Assembly (NCBI GenBank): GCA_039964455.1 | Contig: JBDVXK010000002.1 | Location: 1-41,252 of the forward strand | Reading direction: 5' to 3' | DNA from: CALJFL01 sp039964455 | Lineage (GTDB): Bacteria > Pseudomonadota > Gammaproteobacteria > Pseudomonadales > Halieaceae | Length of the DNA: 41,252 bases | In this document: in pieces, positions 1-8,222 of the stretch | How positions within the stretch are numbered: the stretch's first letter is position 1 | Layout: each line of letters starts with the position of its first letter | The notes under the pieces: generated by a model | What the model was told of the DNA's origin: nothing | Database searches by the model: none | What the model saw: the letters and a program-made list of their open reading frames with translations, nothing else | Program-made: the position numbers and the translations under genes

Positions 1-22
1 GTCCGCTTTCGCCTAATAGCGG
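1..22. repeat. Short inverted repeat, matched again at 604-613
   Basis: Bases 3-22 form a CCGCT...AGCGG inverted repeat. The first ten bases, gtccgctttc, recur as their exact reverse complement at 604-613, just after the first gene. A related string, tcgccttatagcg, lies near 648-660 and resembles tcgcctaatagcg near 9-21. These may be parts of a dispersed intergenic repeat whose outer end is cut by the window. Confidence 0.3.
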
Positions 23-70
23 CCTGTTGGTGTACTCTTATATTAAATCTGATTTTCAGGGGACCGCAGA

Positions 71-544
71 ATGACTCTCGAGCAATTTGGCAACCTGGGT
101 GAGGCAATAGGCGGAATTGCTGTTGTTATCTCACTTTTGGCCTTGGCGATTCAGCTTAGACAAAACACAAAAGCGGTAAGAGCCGAATCGGCCAGGGCAG
201 CTGAGTCAGAGTGGGCTACCATGAATATTGAGTGGGCCAATCACTTCCCAAGGGAACTCGGTGTTCAAGTATTCACTGCAACCAATCTGGATGAGCTAAC
301 TCCACAGGAAGCTCTGCAGTGTCAGACGCTTTTCCGTGCAATGTGGCATCAGCTCACTAGTGAGTACTACCTGTGGCGCAAGGGTCTGCATGACGAGGAG
401 ATTTGGGAACGCAGAGTAGTCTTTTTTCGGGGGTTTATTGAACCTCCTCTTGTTCGACATTTTTTTGAAGAAGAAAGGCGCACGTATTTGGACCCGAATC
501 TATATCGCGAAATCATGGATGCCAGAGTGCCTGATGCACACTAA
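71..544 (+). CDS. Hypothetical single-pass membrane-anchored protein
   Basis: 157 aa, start ATG preceded by an AGGGGA-type ribosome binding site at about 58-63. The N-terminus (residues 8-28) is a hydrophobic helix rich in Gly, Ala, Val, Ile and Leu, followed by a charged helical stretch (QLRQNTKAVRAE), so a short anchor with a soluble C-terminal part is likely. The opening MTLEQFGNLGE followed by a membrane helix and a QLRQNT-like motif is a form I recognise from small uncharacterised proteins common in marine bacteria, but I know of no assigned function. The rest is rich in Trp, Phe and Glu with no catalytic motif that I can see. The gene stands alone in AT-richer sequence and is bracketed by a 10-base inverted repeat (1-10 and 604-613), which may hint at an accessory cassette. 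Confidence 0.7.
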   Translation: MTLEQFGNLGEAIGGIAVVISLLALAIQLRQNTKAVRAESARAAESEWATMNIEWANHFPRELGVQVFTATNLDELTPQEALQCQTLFRAMWHQLTSEYYLWRKGLHDEEIWERRVVFFRGFIEPPLVRHFFEEERRTYLDPNLYREIMDARVPDAH

Positions 545-756
545 AGTTCCTGCGATGAAGAAATCTAGCTAAGACCTGAAAAACTCAATGCCCGCCTTGA
601 GGTGAAAGCGGACATTTCTCATCCCTGATACTCCTAATGACCACCTTCGCCTTATAGCGTAAGTATTTGCTATGCTGCAGTAATGTTCGCTCACCACCGC
701 TCGGTCGGACACTCGAAGACATCACCCCCAATGCTGAATCTGATTAGGAGCAAAAT

Positions 757-1998
757 GTGAATCGGCTATTTTCATATATTTTCGCCTGCTTACTCGCCGC
801 TAGTAGCGCGCACGCAAGCCTTGAGGCTAAGGTCTGGCCATCTACAGACAAAGCGAAGCAATTTGTTAAGGACAATATTGTTATCGGTATGCTGGCGAGT
901 CCCTACGGCACTGGCTGGACAAAAAACCAGCAATTACTTACGTATTTTCAAGAAGCCCGAGATGCTGGTATCACCGGACATGCCATGACTCTGGCCGCCG
1001 CCTCCCATAATTGGGATGAACTCCTGCGTCAGCACCACGCCACTCGCGCGGCAATGGCTGAGGAGTCGGACAAGTACATTTTTGTACGCACCACTCGCGA
1101 CATCGAAGCCGCACATATACAAGGTAAGACAGCGGTTATCTGGAATTCACAGACAAGTACGATTCTTGAGGAAGACCTGTCGAGGATGTCCACGCTCAAG
1201 GATATGGGCATCGCCAGTATGATCCTGGCCTATAACGACCGTTTTAGAACAGGTTCCGGATCGCTGGCTGCCTACAATGGTATGGACGACGGACTTACAG
1301 ACTGGGGCCGTGCTGTTGCCGATGAAATGGTGAAGTTTGGAATCATCCTCGATCTAAGCCATACCGGATCGCAGACAGCTGCGGATGCGATGAGCCATAT
1401 GGAGGAGAATCACCCAGGTGTGCCCTTTGTATTTACCCACTCGCTACCAGCTGGCTTGTATAAAGGCGAGAAAGACGCAACTGAGAAAGGGTGCTACAGG
1501 AACATATCGGATGAAGAGGCACTGCGCGCTGCCAAAAGTGGCGGTTATGTTTCACCTACTTTCACCGAGTGGATGGTAGACGGCATCTGGCCCGAAGATC
1601 TTTCACCCAAGCATGCCGCTGACATGATTGACTACTATGTCAAACTGGTTGGTGTCGATCATGTTGGCATTGCAACTGATGACATGTTCGATGTGTCACT
1701 CGTCGTAGACTTCGCCAAAAAGAATGCCAGCATGTATAACGATGGCGGCTATATGATCAATGCCTTCAACAAAGGCGCAGATGACTCCGCGCCCTTGGCC
1801 AGGATACTACCTGCAGTGACAGATGAGCTTTGGAAACGCGGCTACTCGAATGACGACCTGGCCAAAATCTATGGCGGAAACAAAATGCGGGTATACCAGC
1901 AAGTTTGGGAAGGTGTACCCGAGGGGCAATGGGATAAACAGTATGTGGAGCGCGTCAAACTCCGCAAACAGTTGCGTGATAGTTATCAGTCCCGTTAA
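757..1998 (+). CDS. Secreted membrane dipeptidase-like protein (peptidase M19 family), metal site degenerate
   Basis: 413 aa; GTG start with TAGGAG six bases upstream. Residues 1-20 form a signal peptide ending SSAHA, so the protein is exported. The C-terminal two thirds match the M19 (renal dipeptidase) fold: DLSH around H202, FTHS around H228, a YRNISDE segment at 247-253, IATDD at 305-309 and a YGGN..R motif near the end. Family members bind two zinc ions and cleave dipeptides. Two expected ligand motifs are missing: the N-terminal H-x-D (here IGMLASPYG, 43-51) and the bridging Glu (here IWNSQ, 128-132). The protein may therefore bind one metal, or be a non-peptidase relative. It is monocistronic as far as can be seen. 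Confidence 0.85.
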   Translation: MNRLFSYIFACLLAASSAHASLEAKVWPSTDKAKQFVKDNIVIGMLASPYGTGWTKNQQLLTYFQEARDAGITGHAMTLAAASHNWDELLRQHHATRAAMAEESDKYIFVRTTRDIEAAHIQGKTAVIWNSQTSTILEEDLSRMSTLKDMGIASMILAYNDRFRTGSGSLAAYNGMDDGLTDWGRAVADEMVKFGIILDLSHTGSQTAADAMSHMEENHPGVPFVFTHSLPAGLYKGEKDATEKGCYRNISDEEALRAAKSGGYVSPTFTEWMVDGIWPEDLSPKHAADMIDYYVKLVGVDHVGIATDDMFDVSLVVDFAKKNASMYNDGGYMINAFNKGADDSAPLARILPAVTDELWKRGYSNDDLAKIYGGNKMRVYQQVWEGVPEGQWDKQYVERVKLRKQLRDSYQSR

Positions 1999-2072
1999 CG
2001 GAAGCCTTCCCGAGTACGCTATGTAGGTAATTTTGTGCACATTGTCCTGCATCTCACTGAAGGCGAACTATC

Positions 2073-2573
2073 ATGAACATTGCCTCTCGCAAGCTTACCG
2101 AGGCCGACCTCGAACAGATGAAGACGCTGCTCTTCAACGAGGGTCCGAACGAGTGGAATTATCTTACTGAAGAAAGTGTGAATGAGCAGCTTACGCTGAT
2201 CCGAGAGGGACAAGCCTTGGCAGTCGTTGCCGAGGATAACGAAATAATGGGCTTTGCTGTTCTAATTTTCGGTAGTGCATGTCCTGAGAAACTGAGCAGT
2301 TACCAGAGTCTGGACGAAATCGCATACATCAACGACGTCGTCGTGAGTCAGAGGCTCTCCGGACAGGGCGTCGGGACAAAACTGCTACTGAAGTGCTCTT
2401 CAATCGCTAAGGATAAGAACTTCAACGCTGTTTATATCGAGCGTCACGAAGAAAATTTGGCATCCGCTGGCATGATGAGAAAGGCAGGGTTTGAGCTGGT
2501 AGAAACGACTTACGACCCCGCCAAGCGATTTTCCGGATCGCGAAACACATCTATTCTCATGAAGCGACCCTAA
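2073..2573 (+). CDS. GNAT family N-acetyltransferase
   Basis: 166 aa; ATG with GAAGG about ten bases upstream. The central region has the GNAT signature: strand beta-4 (EIAYINDVVVS, near 82-92) leading into RLSGQGVGTKLL, the R/Q-x-x-G-x-G/A pyrophosphate-binding loop for acetyl-CoA. It is followed by AGMMRKAGFE, typical of motif B. GNATs transfer an acyl group from acyl-CoA to an amine; the substrate cannot be read from the sequence. It is 74 bases downstream of the dipeptidase-like gene on the same strand, and the two could be co-transcribed. Confidence 0.88.
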   Translation: MNIASRKLTEADLEQMKTLLFNEGPNEWNYLTEESVNEQLTLIREGQALAVVAEDNEIMGFAVLIFGSACPEKLSSYQSLDEIAYINDVVVSQRLSGQGVGTKLLLKCSSIAKDKNFNAVYIERHEENLASAGMMRKAGFELVETTYDPAKRFSGSRNTSILMKRP

Positions 2574-2615
2574 GGCCGCTGTAGGTCGATTTCCCCAGCG
2601 AAAAGTCGGATGGCA

Positions 2616-3005
2616 TCAGCGCGCGGCGAAGGCCTGCCGCACGTCATCAGGCACGCGGGTAGGCTTGCGCGTGGAGTAATCCATGTGTACCAGCACTGCC
2701 CTACCCTGCATGGTCTGTCGACCACCCTGTGACATACTGGCCTTGAATGTAATGGACGTGTTGCCGATCGTCATGTCCACCATCTTGGCGATGACGTCTT
2801 CACCATAGAAAGTTTCCCCAACAAAGTCGATATTAGTAGACGCCAGTATCCAGCGCTTCTCCGTACCGGGGTTGGACGCCATAACGGACTCCAGGTAACG
2901 CACCCGCAAGATCTCGAACCATGCCGTAATCGTAACGTTGCTGATATGTCCCATCGCATCGGTTTCATACATGCGCGGGGTGATAGTAACGGTGAAATCC
3001 TGCAA
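2616..3005 (-). CDS. Hotdog-fold acyl-CoA thioesterase (4HBT/YbgC-like)
   Basis: 129 aa. The start is TTG (3003-3005), backed by a GGGAG ribosome binding site about seven bases upstream; no better ATG lies nearby. The N-terminal region has the 4-hydroxybenzoyl-CoA thioesterase pattern Y-x-T-D-A-M-G-H-x-x-N (residues 13-23), in which the Asp is the usual catalytic residue, followed by the long hotdog helix W-F-E-I-L-R-x-R-Y. The length fits the single-domain family. Such enzymes hydrolyse acyl-CoA thioesters in the cytosol; chain specificity is unknown. It is convergent with the GNAT gene and lies downstream of the tRNA-Ala terminator. Confidence 0.88.
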   Translation of the reverse strand: MQDFTVTITPRMYETDAMGHISNVTITAWFEILRVRYLESVMASNPGTEKRWILASTNIDFVGETFYGEDVIAKMVDMTIGNTSITFKASMSQGGRQTMQGRAVLVHMDYSTRKPTRVPDDVRQAFAAR

Positions 3006-3060
3006 TTCTGCTCTCCCAGGTAATAACGGATGCGCGCAGCATAAGGCAGCTATCCGACAT

Positions 3061-3092
3061 AAAAAAAGGGCTACGATTTCTCGTAACCCTTT
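3061..3092 (-). terminator. Rho-independent terminator of tRNA-Ala
   Basis: On the minus strand, AAAGGGTTACGA pairs with TCGTAGCCCTTT across a GAAA loop (one mismatch), followed by a run of seven T. It begins eight bases after the encoded CCA of the tRNA, as expected for a tRNA transcript. Confidence 0.9.
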
Positions 3093-3100
3093 GATTTTAT

Positions 3101-3176
3101 TGGTGGAGCTAAGCGGGATCGAACCGCTGACCTCAACACTGCCAGTGTTGCGCTCTCCCAGCTGAGCTATAGCCCC
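3101..3176 (-). tRNA. tRNA-Ala (anticodon GGC)
   Basis: 76 bases with a complete cloverleaf on the minus strand: acceptor GGGGCTA/TAGCTCC (one G-T pair), D arm GCTC/GAGC, anticodon stem CAACA/TGTTG with loop CTGGCAG giving anticodon GGC, and T arm AGCGG/CCGCT with TTCGATC loop. The discriminator is A and CCA is encoded. It reads GCC and GCU alanine codons. It has its own promoter and terminator. Confidence 0.97.
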
Positions 3177-3241
3177 AAATTCTTCATAACGTGCTGATAA
3201 ATAAGCGTTTTATTTGCTTAACTATCTGTACGAAGGGGCGC

Positions 3242-3270
3242 ATTTTAGAGTCAGCAGTGATGACTGTCAA
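3242..3270 (-). promoter_or_regulatory. Sigma-70 promoter of tRNA-Ala
   Basis: On the minus strand a perfect -35 box TTGACA (3270-3265), a 17-base spacer and a -10 box TAAAAT (3247-3242). The start would be near 3235, giving a leader of about 60 bases before the mature tRNA end, with a G/C-rich stretch (GCGCCCC) just after the -10 as in stringently controlled stable RNA promoters. Confidence 0.85.
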
Positions 3271-3331
3271 GGCGATGCCCGTGTGCTAAGCTTTTGCTTC
3301 TTAATAAGCTCACAAAGACAGGAAGCGTCTA

Positions 3332-3718
3332 ATGTTGGGAAAAGTGGTTCTGTGGATTTCCGCCTTCAGTTTTATCAGCTACGGGGTCACCTGTTTCTTC
3401 TCACCTGACGTGCCGGCAGCGTATGCGGGCCTCACCATAACCAACGGCGATGCCTTCGCAGAATTAGGCGCAATGTACGGCGGGTTACAAGCCGGTGTGG
3501 GACTATTTTGTTTGCTGGCGGCATTGCGAGACGAGTACTACCGCCCTGCCCTGCTGCTGCTGGTTATGGCCATTGGTTTGCTCGCGCTGGGCAGGTTGTA
3601 CTCCACCCTTACAGGAACCGAGGCCGTTGGCTTTTATACCTATGGTGCACTGGGGTATGAAACGGTCACTGCCATACTCGCAGCCATCGCTTTCAAGCTC
3701 TCGGCCAAGCCAGCTTAA
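3332..3718 (+). CDS. DUF4345-like integral membrane protein
   Basis: 128 aa with AGGAAG seven bases before the ATG. Four hydrophobic helices are visible (about residues 3-20, 47-66, 70-88 and 104-122). The segment AELGAMYGGLQAGVG (43-57) is the conserved motif I associate with DUF4345 family proteins, small four-helix inner membrane proteins of unknown function. It lies upstream of an NTF2-like gene on the same strand with a 71-base gap. No charged residues within the helices suggest a transport path. Confidence 0.8.
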   Translation: MLGKVVLWISAFSFISYGVTCFFSPDVPAAYAGLTITNGDAFAELGAMYGGLQAGVGLFCLLAALRDEYYRPALLLLVMAIGLLALGRLYSTLTGTEAVGFYTYGALGYETVTAILAAIAFKLSAKPA

Positions 3719-3789
3719 TATTCAAGGCACAGCAGGATCTAAACAGGCAAGCTAATACTGTAAAACCCACTATCAGGAGTTCGACAATC

Positions 3790-4209
3790 ATGACTTCATT
3801 CGATACTGCCACCGCTTTCTTTCACGCCTGCGAAGGTCTTCAGGGTTGGGCTGGCTGCCAGGACTACGTTGCAGACGCGGCACCGTTCAGCGCCCAAAGC
3901 GAAGCCATTGCAGACCTGACAACGGTGGAACAGTATTGCGAATGGATGGCAGGCACGGGAAACGGCCCCCTGCTGGGCTGCAAATACGATGTACATGCCG
4001 CGGCCTGGGACGAAGAGAATCAAACCGCATTATTCTTCGCCACATTTATCGCCAGTCACGACAACGAAGGTGGCCCTGTTCCCCCTACAGGCAGGCAGAC
4101 TCACAGCCACTACGTGTATTCAGTCACAATGAATGCACACGGAAAGGTCAGCAGCATGACTAAAATCTGGAACGCGCCCTGGGCGATGCGTGAGTTGGGA
4201 TGGGGCTGA
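3790..4209 (+). CDS. NTF2-like / SnoaL-like protein
   Basis: 139 aa, ATG with AGGAG about eleven bases upstream. The pattern of an N-terminal helix with paired Trp/Cys, a Leu-Thr-Thr-Val-Glu-x-Tyr-x-x-Trp segment, then alternating strands ending in HYVYSVTMNAHGKVSSMTKIWN fits the cone-shaped NTF2/SnoaL fold (ketosteroid-isomerase-like). This fold is used by cyclases, isomerases, dehydratases and non-enzymatic ligand binders, so the sequence alone does not give an activity. It precedes the TonB receptor operon on the same strand, 231 bases away, and might belong to the same lipid-related module. Confidence 0.75.
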   Translation: MTSFDTATAFFHACEGLQGWAGCQDYVADAAPFSAQSEAIADLTTVEQYCEWMAGTGNGPLLGCKYDVHAAAWDEENQTALFFATFIASHDNEGGPVPPTGRQTHSHYVYSVTMNAHGKVSSMTKIWNAPWAMRELGWG

Positions 4210-4344
4210 GCCTGCTCCCGGTATATGAGCCCTCTCCATAAGCCCTCTCCACATCAGCTATGCCCGATAGACTGGCAATAGACAAAAGTTGCTCTAGTTA
4301 GACCCCAAACGCCTCGAAAACTATCACTGTAAAAACCTTCGCAG

Positions 4345-4362
4345 CTGTCACCTTGGTGACAG
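4345..4362. promoter_or_regulatory. Palindromic operator upstream of the TonB receptor, Crp-family geometry
   Basis: CTGTCAC-CTTG-GTGACAG is a perfect 7-4-7 inverted repeat, extended one further pair on each side (G4344, C4363). Written as TGTCA-N6-TGACA it has the half-site spacing of Crp-family sites. The same half-sites recur at 13363-13380 beside a Crp-like gene. Its centre (4353.5) lies about 42 bases before the start predicted from the -10 box at 4384-4389, the usual position for class II activation. Confidence 0.8.
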
Positions 4363-4383
4363 CCAGCGAACCGGTCGCTTCGG

Positions 4384-4389
4384 TATATT
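4384..4389 (+). promoter_or_regulatory. Probable -10 box of the TonB receptor operon
   Basis: TATATT, with no good -35 hexamer at the proper distance. The palindrome at 4345-4362 sits where an activator replacing the -35 contact would bind. The start would be near 4396, leaving a leader of about 45 bases with AGAGG before the ATG at 4441. Confidence 0.55.
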
Positions 4390-4440
4390 ACGCCGCAGAA
4401 TTCAGGGATAGTGAAATAACCACCGTATAAGAGGCTCGTA

Positions 4441-6777
4441 ATGCGTAAACTGAAGTCAAACAAAACCCTTCTTGCTCTAGCTACTGCCGCTGCAATCGGC
4501 AGCACCAATGCCGCCGCCCAGCTCGAAGAAGTCGTGGTAGTCGCCCAGAAGCGCGCTGAAAACTTGCAGGACACCGTGATCGCTATAACCGCGGTGAGCG
4601 GCGACCTGATGGACGACCTGAACATCAGTAATAGCTCCGACTACGAGGCCATTGTTCCCTCACTTTCGATTCGTAACAGCCCCGCGCGTTTGTTTATACG
4701 CGGCGTTGGTCGCATAACGGGCAGCCTGGGCACCGACCCCGGCGTGGCCATCTATATTGACCAGGCCTATACGCCCTCCTTCACGGTACTTAATCGGGCC
4801 AACTCCTTAACAACCGAGCGGGTAGAAGTGCTGCGTGGACCACAGGGCACGCTGTTTGGTCGCAACGCCACTGGTGGCGCGCTTAACGTCACCTCCCTGA
4901 AGCCAACAGAAGAGTTTGAAAACCACGTTCGCGGCAAGGTTGGCAACTATGGCCAGCAGGACTGGGGCGCCTCTTCCTCGGGCCCGATCACCGACGATCT
5001 GGGCTACCGTGTCTACGCCTATGGCAACAAGCGCGACGGCTATATAGACAACAAGGGCGGTGATGACATCTGGGACCAGGACAGCACCGGCTACGGCGCG
5101 CAGTTCGACTGGGACATCAGCGATCGCGTCAACCTCTGGGTAAGTTACGCCAGTGACAAAGAGGATTACCTCAACGCAGGTATCGACTTTGGCGGCTATC
5201 TGATAACACCTTACGACACAGAGACATTTTCCTCGACGGACTTGTTCATAGACGAAGCTTTCCAATGGGATCGGGAAAACCCAGCGGTCAAGGATCCTTA
5301 CAAGGTTGACCTGAATGATCCCCTGGATATTGAGACCGATAAGGATCACAAGTTTGTAACACACCTTACCTGGGATCTGGACAACGTCACCGTTAAGTAC
5401 ATTGGCACTTATTCAGAAAATGCTACTGACCTGCTTCAGGGCGACCTTGGCTACACCTCGCGCCCAGACAACAGAATTGTGGAATCTACCCAAACCAGTA
5501 GCGAACGCTACAGCCACGAGGTTCAGGTGCTTTCGGCAACAGACAGTGCTTTCCAGTGGGTGGGTGGCTTCTATTACCTCAATGAAGACCTAACCCAGAC
5601 CTACTTTATCGAGAGCCTGGAAGCCGAATACCTGGAGAGCACCATTCCCCTTAATGGCAGCATCCCTTCTTTTGATCCTCGTGACATTCGTCCCAACGAT
5701 GGGCGGCAGCACTATTTTCAAAACGGTGAGCTCGAAGCGGAATCCATGGCTTTTTACTTTGATGGCAACTACACCTTCAACGAACAGTGGAAGTTAACCG
5801 CAGGCATTCGCTATTCAGAAGATGATAAAGAGGGCTTTGAGGAGCAGAATATTGTTATCGACACTAACATATTCGGCATAAGCTATCCCGCCTTTGGTTT
5901 TCCAGAAACCTGCTGTGGCTGGATTATTGCCGACAAGGAATTCAATAACCGCAAAACAGAAGACGACTGGAGCAACGTTTCTGGCCGCGTGGTTCTGGAT
6001 TACGTTCCCACCGACGACCACATGATCTACGCCAGCATAGCTACCGGCTACAAGTCAGGGGGTTTCCGCCTTGGTACGCTGCAGGATAACCCGAGCTTTG
6101 ACGAGGAGAACCTGCTGTCATATGAAGTGGGTTATAAGGGCACAATTAACGAAACCCTTCAAATCAATGCTGCCGCTTACTTCTATGATTATGAAGACAT
6201 GCAAGTGTTGGTCGACATCGTCGACGAGGCTACCGGCCTACCCGTTGCAGAAGTAGTAAACGCGCCAGAAGCGGAAGTGAAAGGCTTGGAAGTCGAAGCC
6301 ATCTGGCTGGCTACTGAGAACCTCATGCTGATGGCAAACTACAGCTATATTGATGGTGAATACACCGACTTCTGCTGCGCGGTTGATACGCTTGAAGACC
6401 CTGATGGTGCTGAGCAGGATCTCTCCGGCAACCCGCTGATTCAGGCGCCAGAAAACAAGCTCTACTTTAATGCGAACTACTCATTGCTGACCGATTCTTT
6501 CGGCGAGTTTGTGTTCTCCGGAAGCTACACCTGGGTAGATGAGCGTCAATACGACGTGTTCAATTCTGACCTGACCCGAGCTGATGACTACTATCGGGTT
6601 GACGCGCTGGTTACATGGTACAGCCAGTCCGAGAATCTGCGCGTGATTCTCAGCGGCAAGAACCTTACCGAGGAAGAAACCTGGACTACCCTGGACAGAA
6701 CCACTTCTACCGGCGGCCTTACTGGCGCGATTGGTGAGCCCCGCACCTATGGTCTGGAAGTGCAGTTTGACTTCTAA
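4441..6777 (+). CDS. TonB-dependent outer membrane receptor
   Basis: 778 aa, ATG with AGAGG seven bases upstream. Residues 1-27 are a signal peptide (ends NAAAQ). A TonB box-like LEEVVVVAQKR follows at about 28-38. The plug domain (about 40-150) contains RLFIRGVGR and the typical VEVLRGPQGTLFGRNATGGALN. The remainder is the beta-barrel, ending in Phe (GLEVQFDF), as needed for barrel insertion. It moves a large or hydrophobic substrate across the outer membrane using TonB energy. No Fur box is seen, which argues against a siderophore. It is followed after 23 bases by a wax ester synthase/DGAT and then a hydrolase, so the substrate may be lipid-like. A two-Cys pair (ETCCGW near 490 and DFCCAV near 644) is unusual for a barrel. 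Confidence 0.95.
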   Translation: MRKLKSNKTLLALATAAAIGSTNAAAQLEEVVVVAQKRAENLQDTVIAITAVSGDLMDDLNISNSSDYEAIVPSLSIRNSPARLFIRGVGRITGSLGTDPGVAIYIDQAYTPSFTVLNRANSLTTERVEVLRGPQGTLFGRNATGGALNVTSLKPTEEFENHVRGKVGNYGQQDWGASSSGPITDDLGYRVYAYGNKRDGYIDNKGGDDIWDQDSTGYGAQFDWDISDRVNLWVSYASDKEDYLNAGIDFGGYLITPYDTETFSSTDLFIDEAFQWDRENPAVKDPYKVDLNDPLDIETDKDHKFVTHLTWDLDNVTVKYIGTYSENATDLLQGDLGYTSRPDNRIVESTQTSSERYSHEVQVLSATDSAFQWVGGFYYLNEDLTQTYFIESLEAEYLESTIPLNGSIPSFDPRDIRPNDGRQHYFQNGELEAESMAFYFDGNYTFNEQWKLTAGIRYSEDDKEGFEEQNIVIDTNIFGISYPAFGFPETCCGWIIADKEFNNRKTEDDWSNVSGRVVLDYVPTDDHMIYASIATGYKSGGFRLGTLQDNPSFDEENLLSYEVGYKGTINETLQINAAAYFYDYEDMQVLVDIVDEATGLPVAEVVNAPEAEVKGLEVEAIWLATENLMLMANYSYIDGEYTDFCCAVDTLEDPDGAEQDLSGNPLIQAPENKLYFNANYSLLTDSFGEFVFSGSYTWVDERQYDVFNSDLTRADDYYRVDALVTWYSQSENLRVILSGKNLTEEETWTTLDRTTSTGGLTGAIGEPRTYGLEVQFDF

Positions 6778-6800
6778 CTGATATTGCGGATACTCGCTCC

Positions 6801-8222
6801 ATGCATCAGTTAACAGGCCTAGACGCCTCATTTCTCTACATGGAAACGCCCAACGCCCCGATGCACATATCGGGGCTGGCGATTTACGATCAATCCACCG
6901 CACCAAATGGCACCGTCAGGTTCAAGGACATAATCGCGCATTTCAACGAGCGCGTTCGCCCCATACCCACCATGACCAGACGGCTGGTAGAAGTTCCCTT
7001 TGCATTGGACCACCCCTACTGGGTCTCCGATGGCGACTTCGACCCTGAATTCCACGTGCGCCATATCGCTCTGCCCAAGCCAGGCGACTGGCGGCAACTC
7101 TGCATTCTGATCTCCAGGCTGCATGCCCGGCCTCTGGATCGGTCACGGCCACTGTGGGAAGTGTATGTAATAGAGGGTTTGGATAACGTTCAGAACCTGC
7201 CCAAGGGCAGCTTCGCTGTATTTTCCAAAACCCACCATGCCGCCATCGATGGTAGCTCTGGCGTTGAAATTACCGCGGCAACCCATGACTTAACGCCTGA
7301 TTACAGCGCGCCCAAGTCACCCGCCGTTATCAAAGTCGACAACACGCCTTCCACGCCTGAACTGCTGTTCCGAGCGCAACTGAACAATATCCGTAAACCG
7401 TTTCACTTTTTGAGCGTGGCACGCAACACAGTGCCCGGCATGGCGAAAGCGTGGAGTCAGCTGCGCAAAGGCGAGCTTCACAATATCAAGGAAGTCCCTC
7501 GTACACGCTTTAACGGCAGGGTTTCACCACACCGTGTGTTCGATGCTGTCGATTTCAGCCTCGCCGACGTTAAGGCGATCAAGAACTCTGTCCCTGGCGC
7601 AACGGTCAACGATGCGGCTATAACCATAGTCGGTGGCGCACTGCGGAAGTATCTGGAGCATCACGGCGAATTGCCTGAGGTGTCGCTGGCAGCGATGGCT
7701 CCTGTCAATGTACGCAGCGAGAACGAAAAAGGTACCGGTGGCAATATTGTTTCTACCATGACAGTACAGGTGCGCAGTGATATCGCGGACCCCATGGAGC
7801 GTTTGCTGGCCGTGCACGAAGGCACACGTGAAGCGAAGGAGTACAACAACGCGATTGGCGCGAAGGCCATGACCGACTACACGCAGTTCATTCCATCCAT
7901 GCTAACAGCGCAGGCGGCACGGCTTGCCAGCCAATGGGGCCTGATAAGCGCGATGAAGCCCAACTTCAACTGCGTGATCACCAATGTGCCCGGACCACAA
8001 ATTCCGCTGTATACCATGGGCGCGAAAATGGTCGCCAATTACGGCACCGGGCCCGTGCAAGACGGGTTGGGCCTGTTCCACGTGATAGGCAGCTACTGTG
8101 GCGAAATGTCTGTTTCTGCTACTGCCTGCAGAGACATGATGCCCGACCCCGGCTTTTACAGGCAGTGCATCATAGACAGCTTCGAGGAACTTAAAGCGGC
8201 CTCGGTAGATCTCGCCGCGTGA
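6801..8222 (+). CDS. Wax ester synthase / acyl-CoA:diacylglycerol acyltransferase (WES/DGAT family)
   Basis: 473 aa, usual length for the family. It begins MHQLTGLDASFLYMETPNAPMH, the characteristic N-terminus, and carries PLDRSRPLWE (111-120) and the catalytic HHxxxDG (H145, H146, D150, G151). The C-terminal half has the NVPGPQIPLY signature of the WES/DGAT C-terminal domain. The enzyme joins an acyl-CoA to a long-chain alcohol or a diacylglycerol, producing wax esters or triacylglycerol at the inner membrane. It is 23 bases after the TonB receptor and overlaps the next gene by four bases, so these three form an operon. It may esterify an imported alcohol rather than only make storage lipid; that is inference. 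Confidence 0.95.
   Translation: MHQLTGLDASFLYMETPNAPMHISGLAIYDQSTAPNGTVRFKDIIAHFNERVRPIPTMTRRLVEVPFALDHPYWVSDGDFDPEFHVRHIALPKPGDWRQLCILISRLHARPLDRSRPLWEVYVIEGLDNVQNLPKGSFAVFSKTHHAAIDGSSGVEITAATHDLTPDYSAPKSPAVIKVDNTPSTPELLFRAQLNNIRKPFHFLSVARNTVPGMAKAWSQLRKGELHNIKEVPRTRFNGRVSPHRVFDAVDFSLADVKAIKNSVPGATVNDAAITIVGGALRKYLEHHGELPEVSLAAMAPVNVRSENEKGTGGNIVSTMTVQVRSDIADPMERLLAVHEGTREAKEYNNAIGAKAMTDYTQFIPSMLTAQAARLASQWGLISAMKPNFNCVITNVPGPQIPLYTMGAKMVANYGTGPVQDGLGLFHVIGSYCGEMSVSATACRDMMPDPGFYRQCIIDSFEELKAASVDLAA

Noticed and set aside
3101..3176. tRNA-Ala as attachment site of an island covering 1-3.0 kb
   Set aside because: No integrase is present and I find no copy of the tRNA 3' end further left in the window.
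4807..5364. 185-residue open frame antisense to the TonB receptor
   Set aside because: It lies wholly within a well-supported receptor gene, lacks recognisable domains and follows codon bias of the opposite strand.
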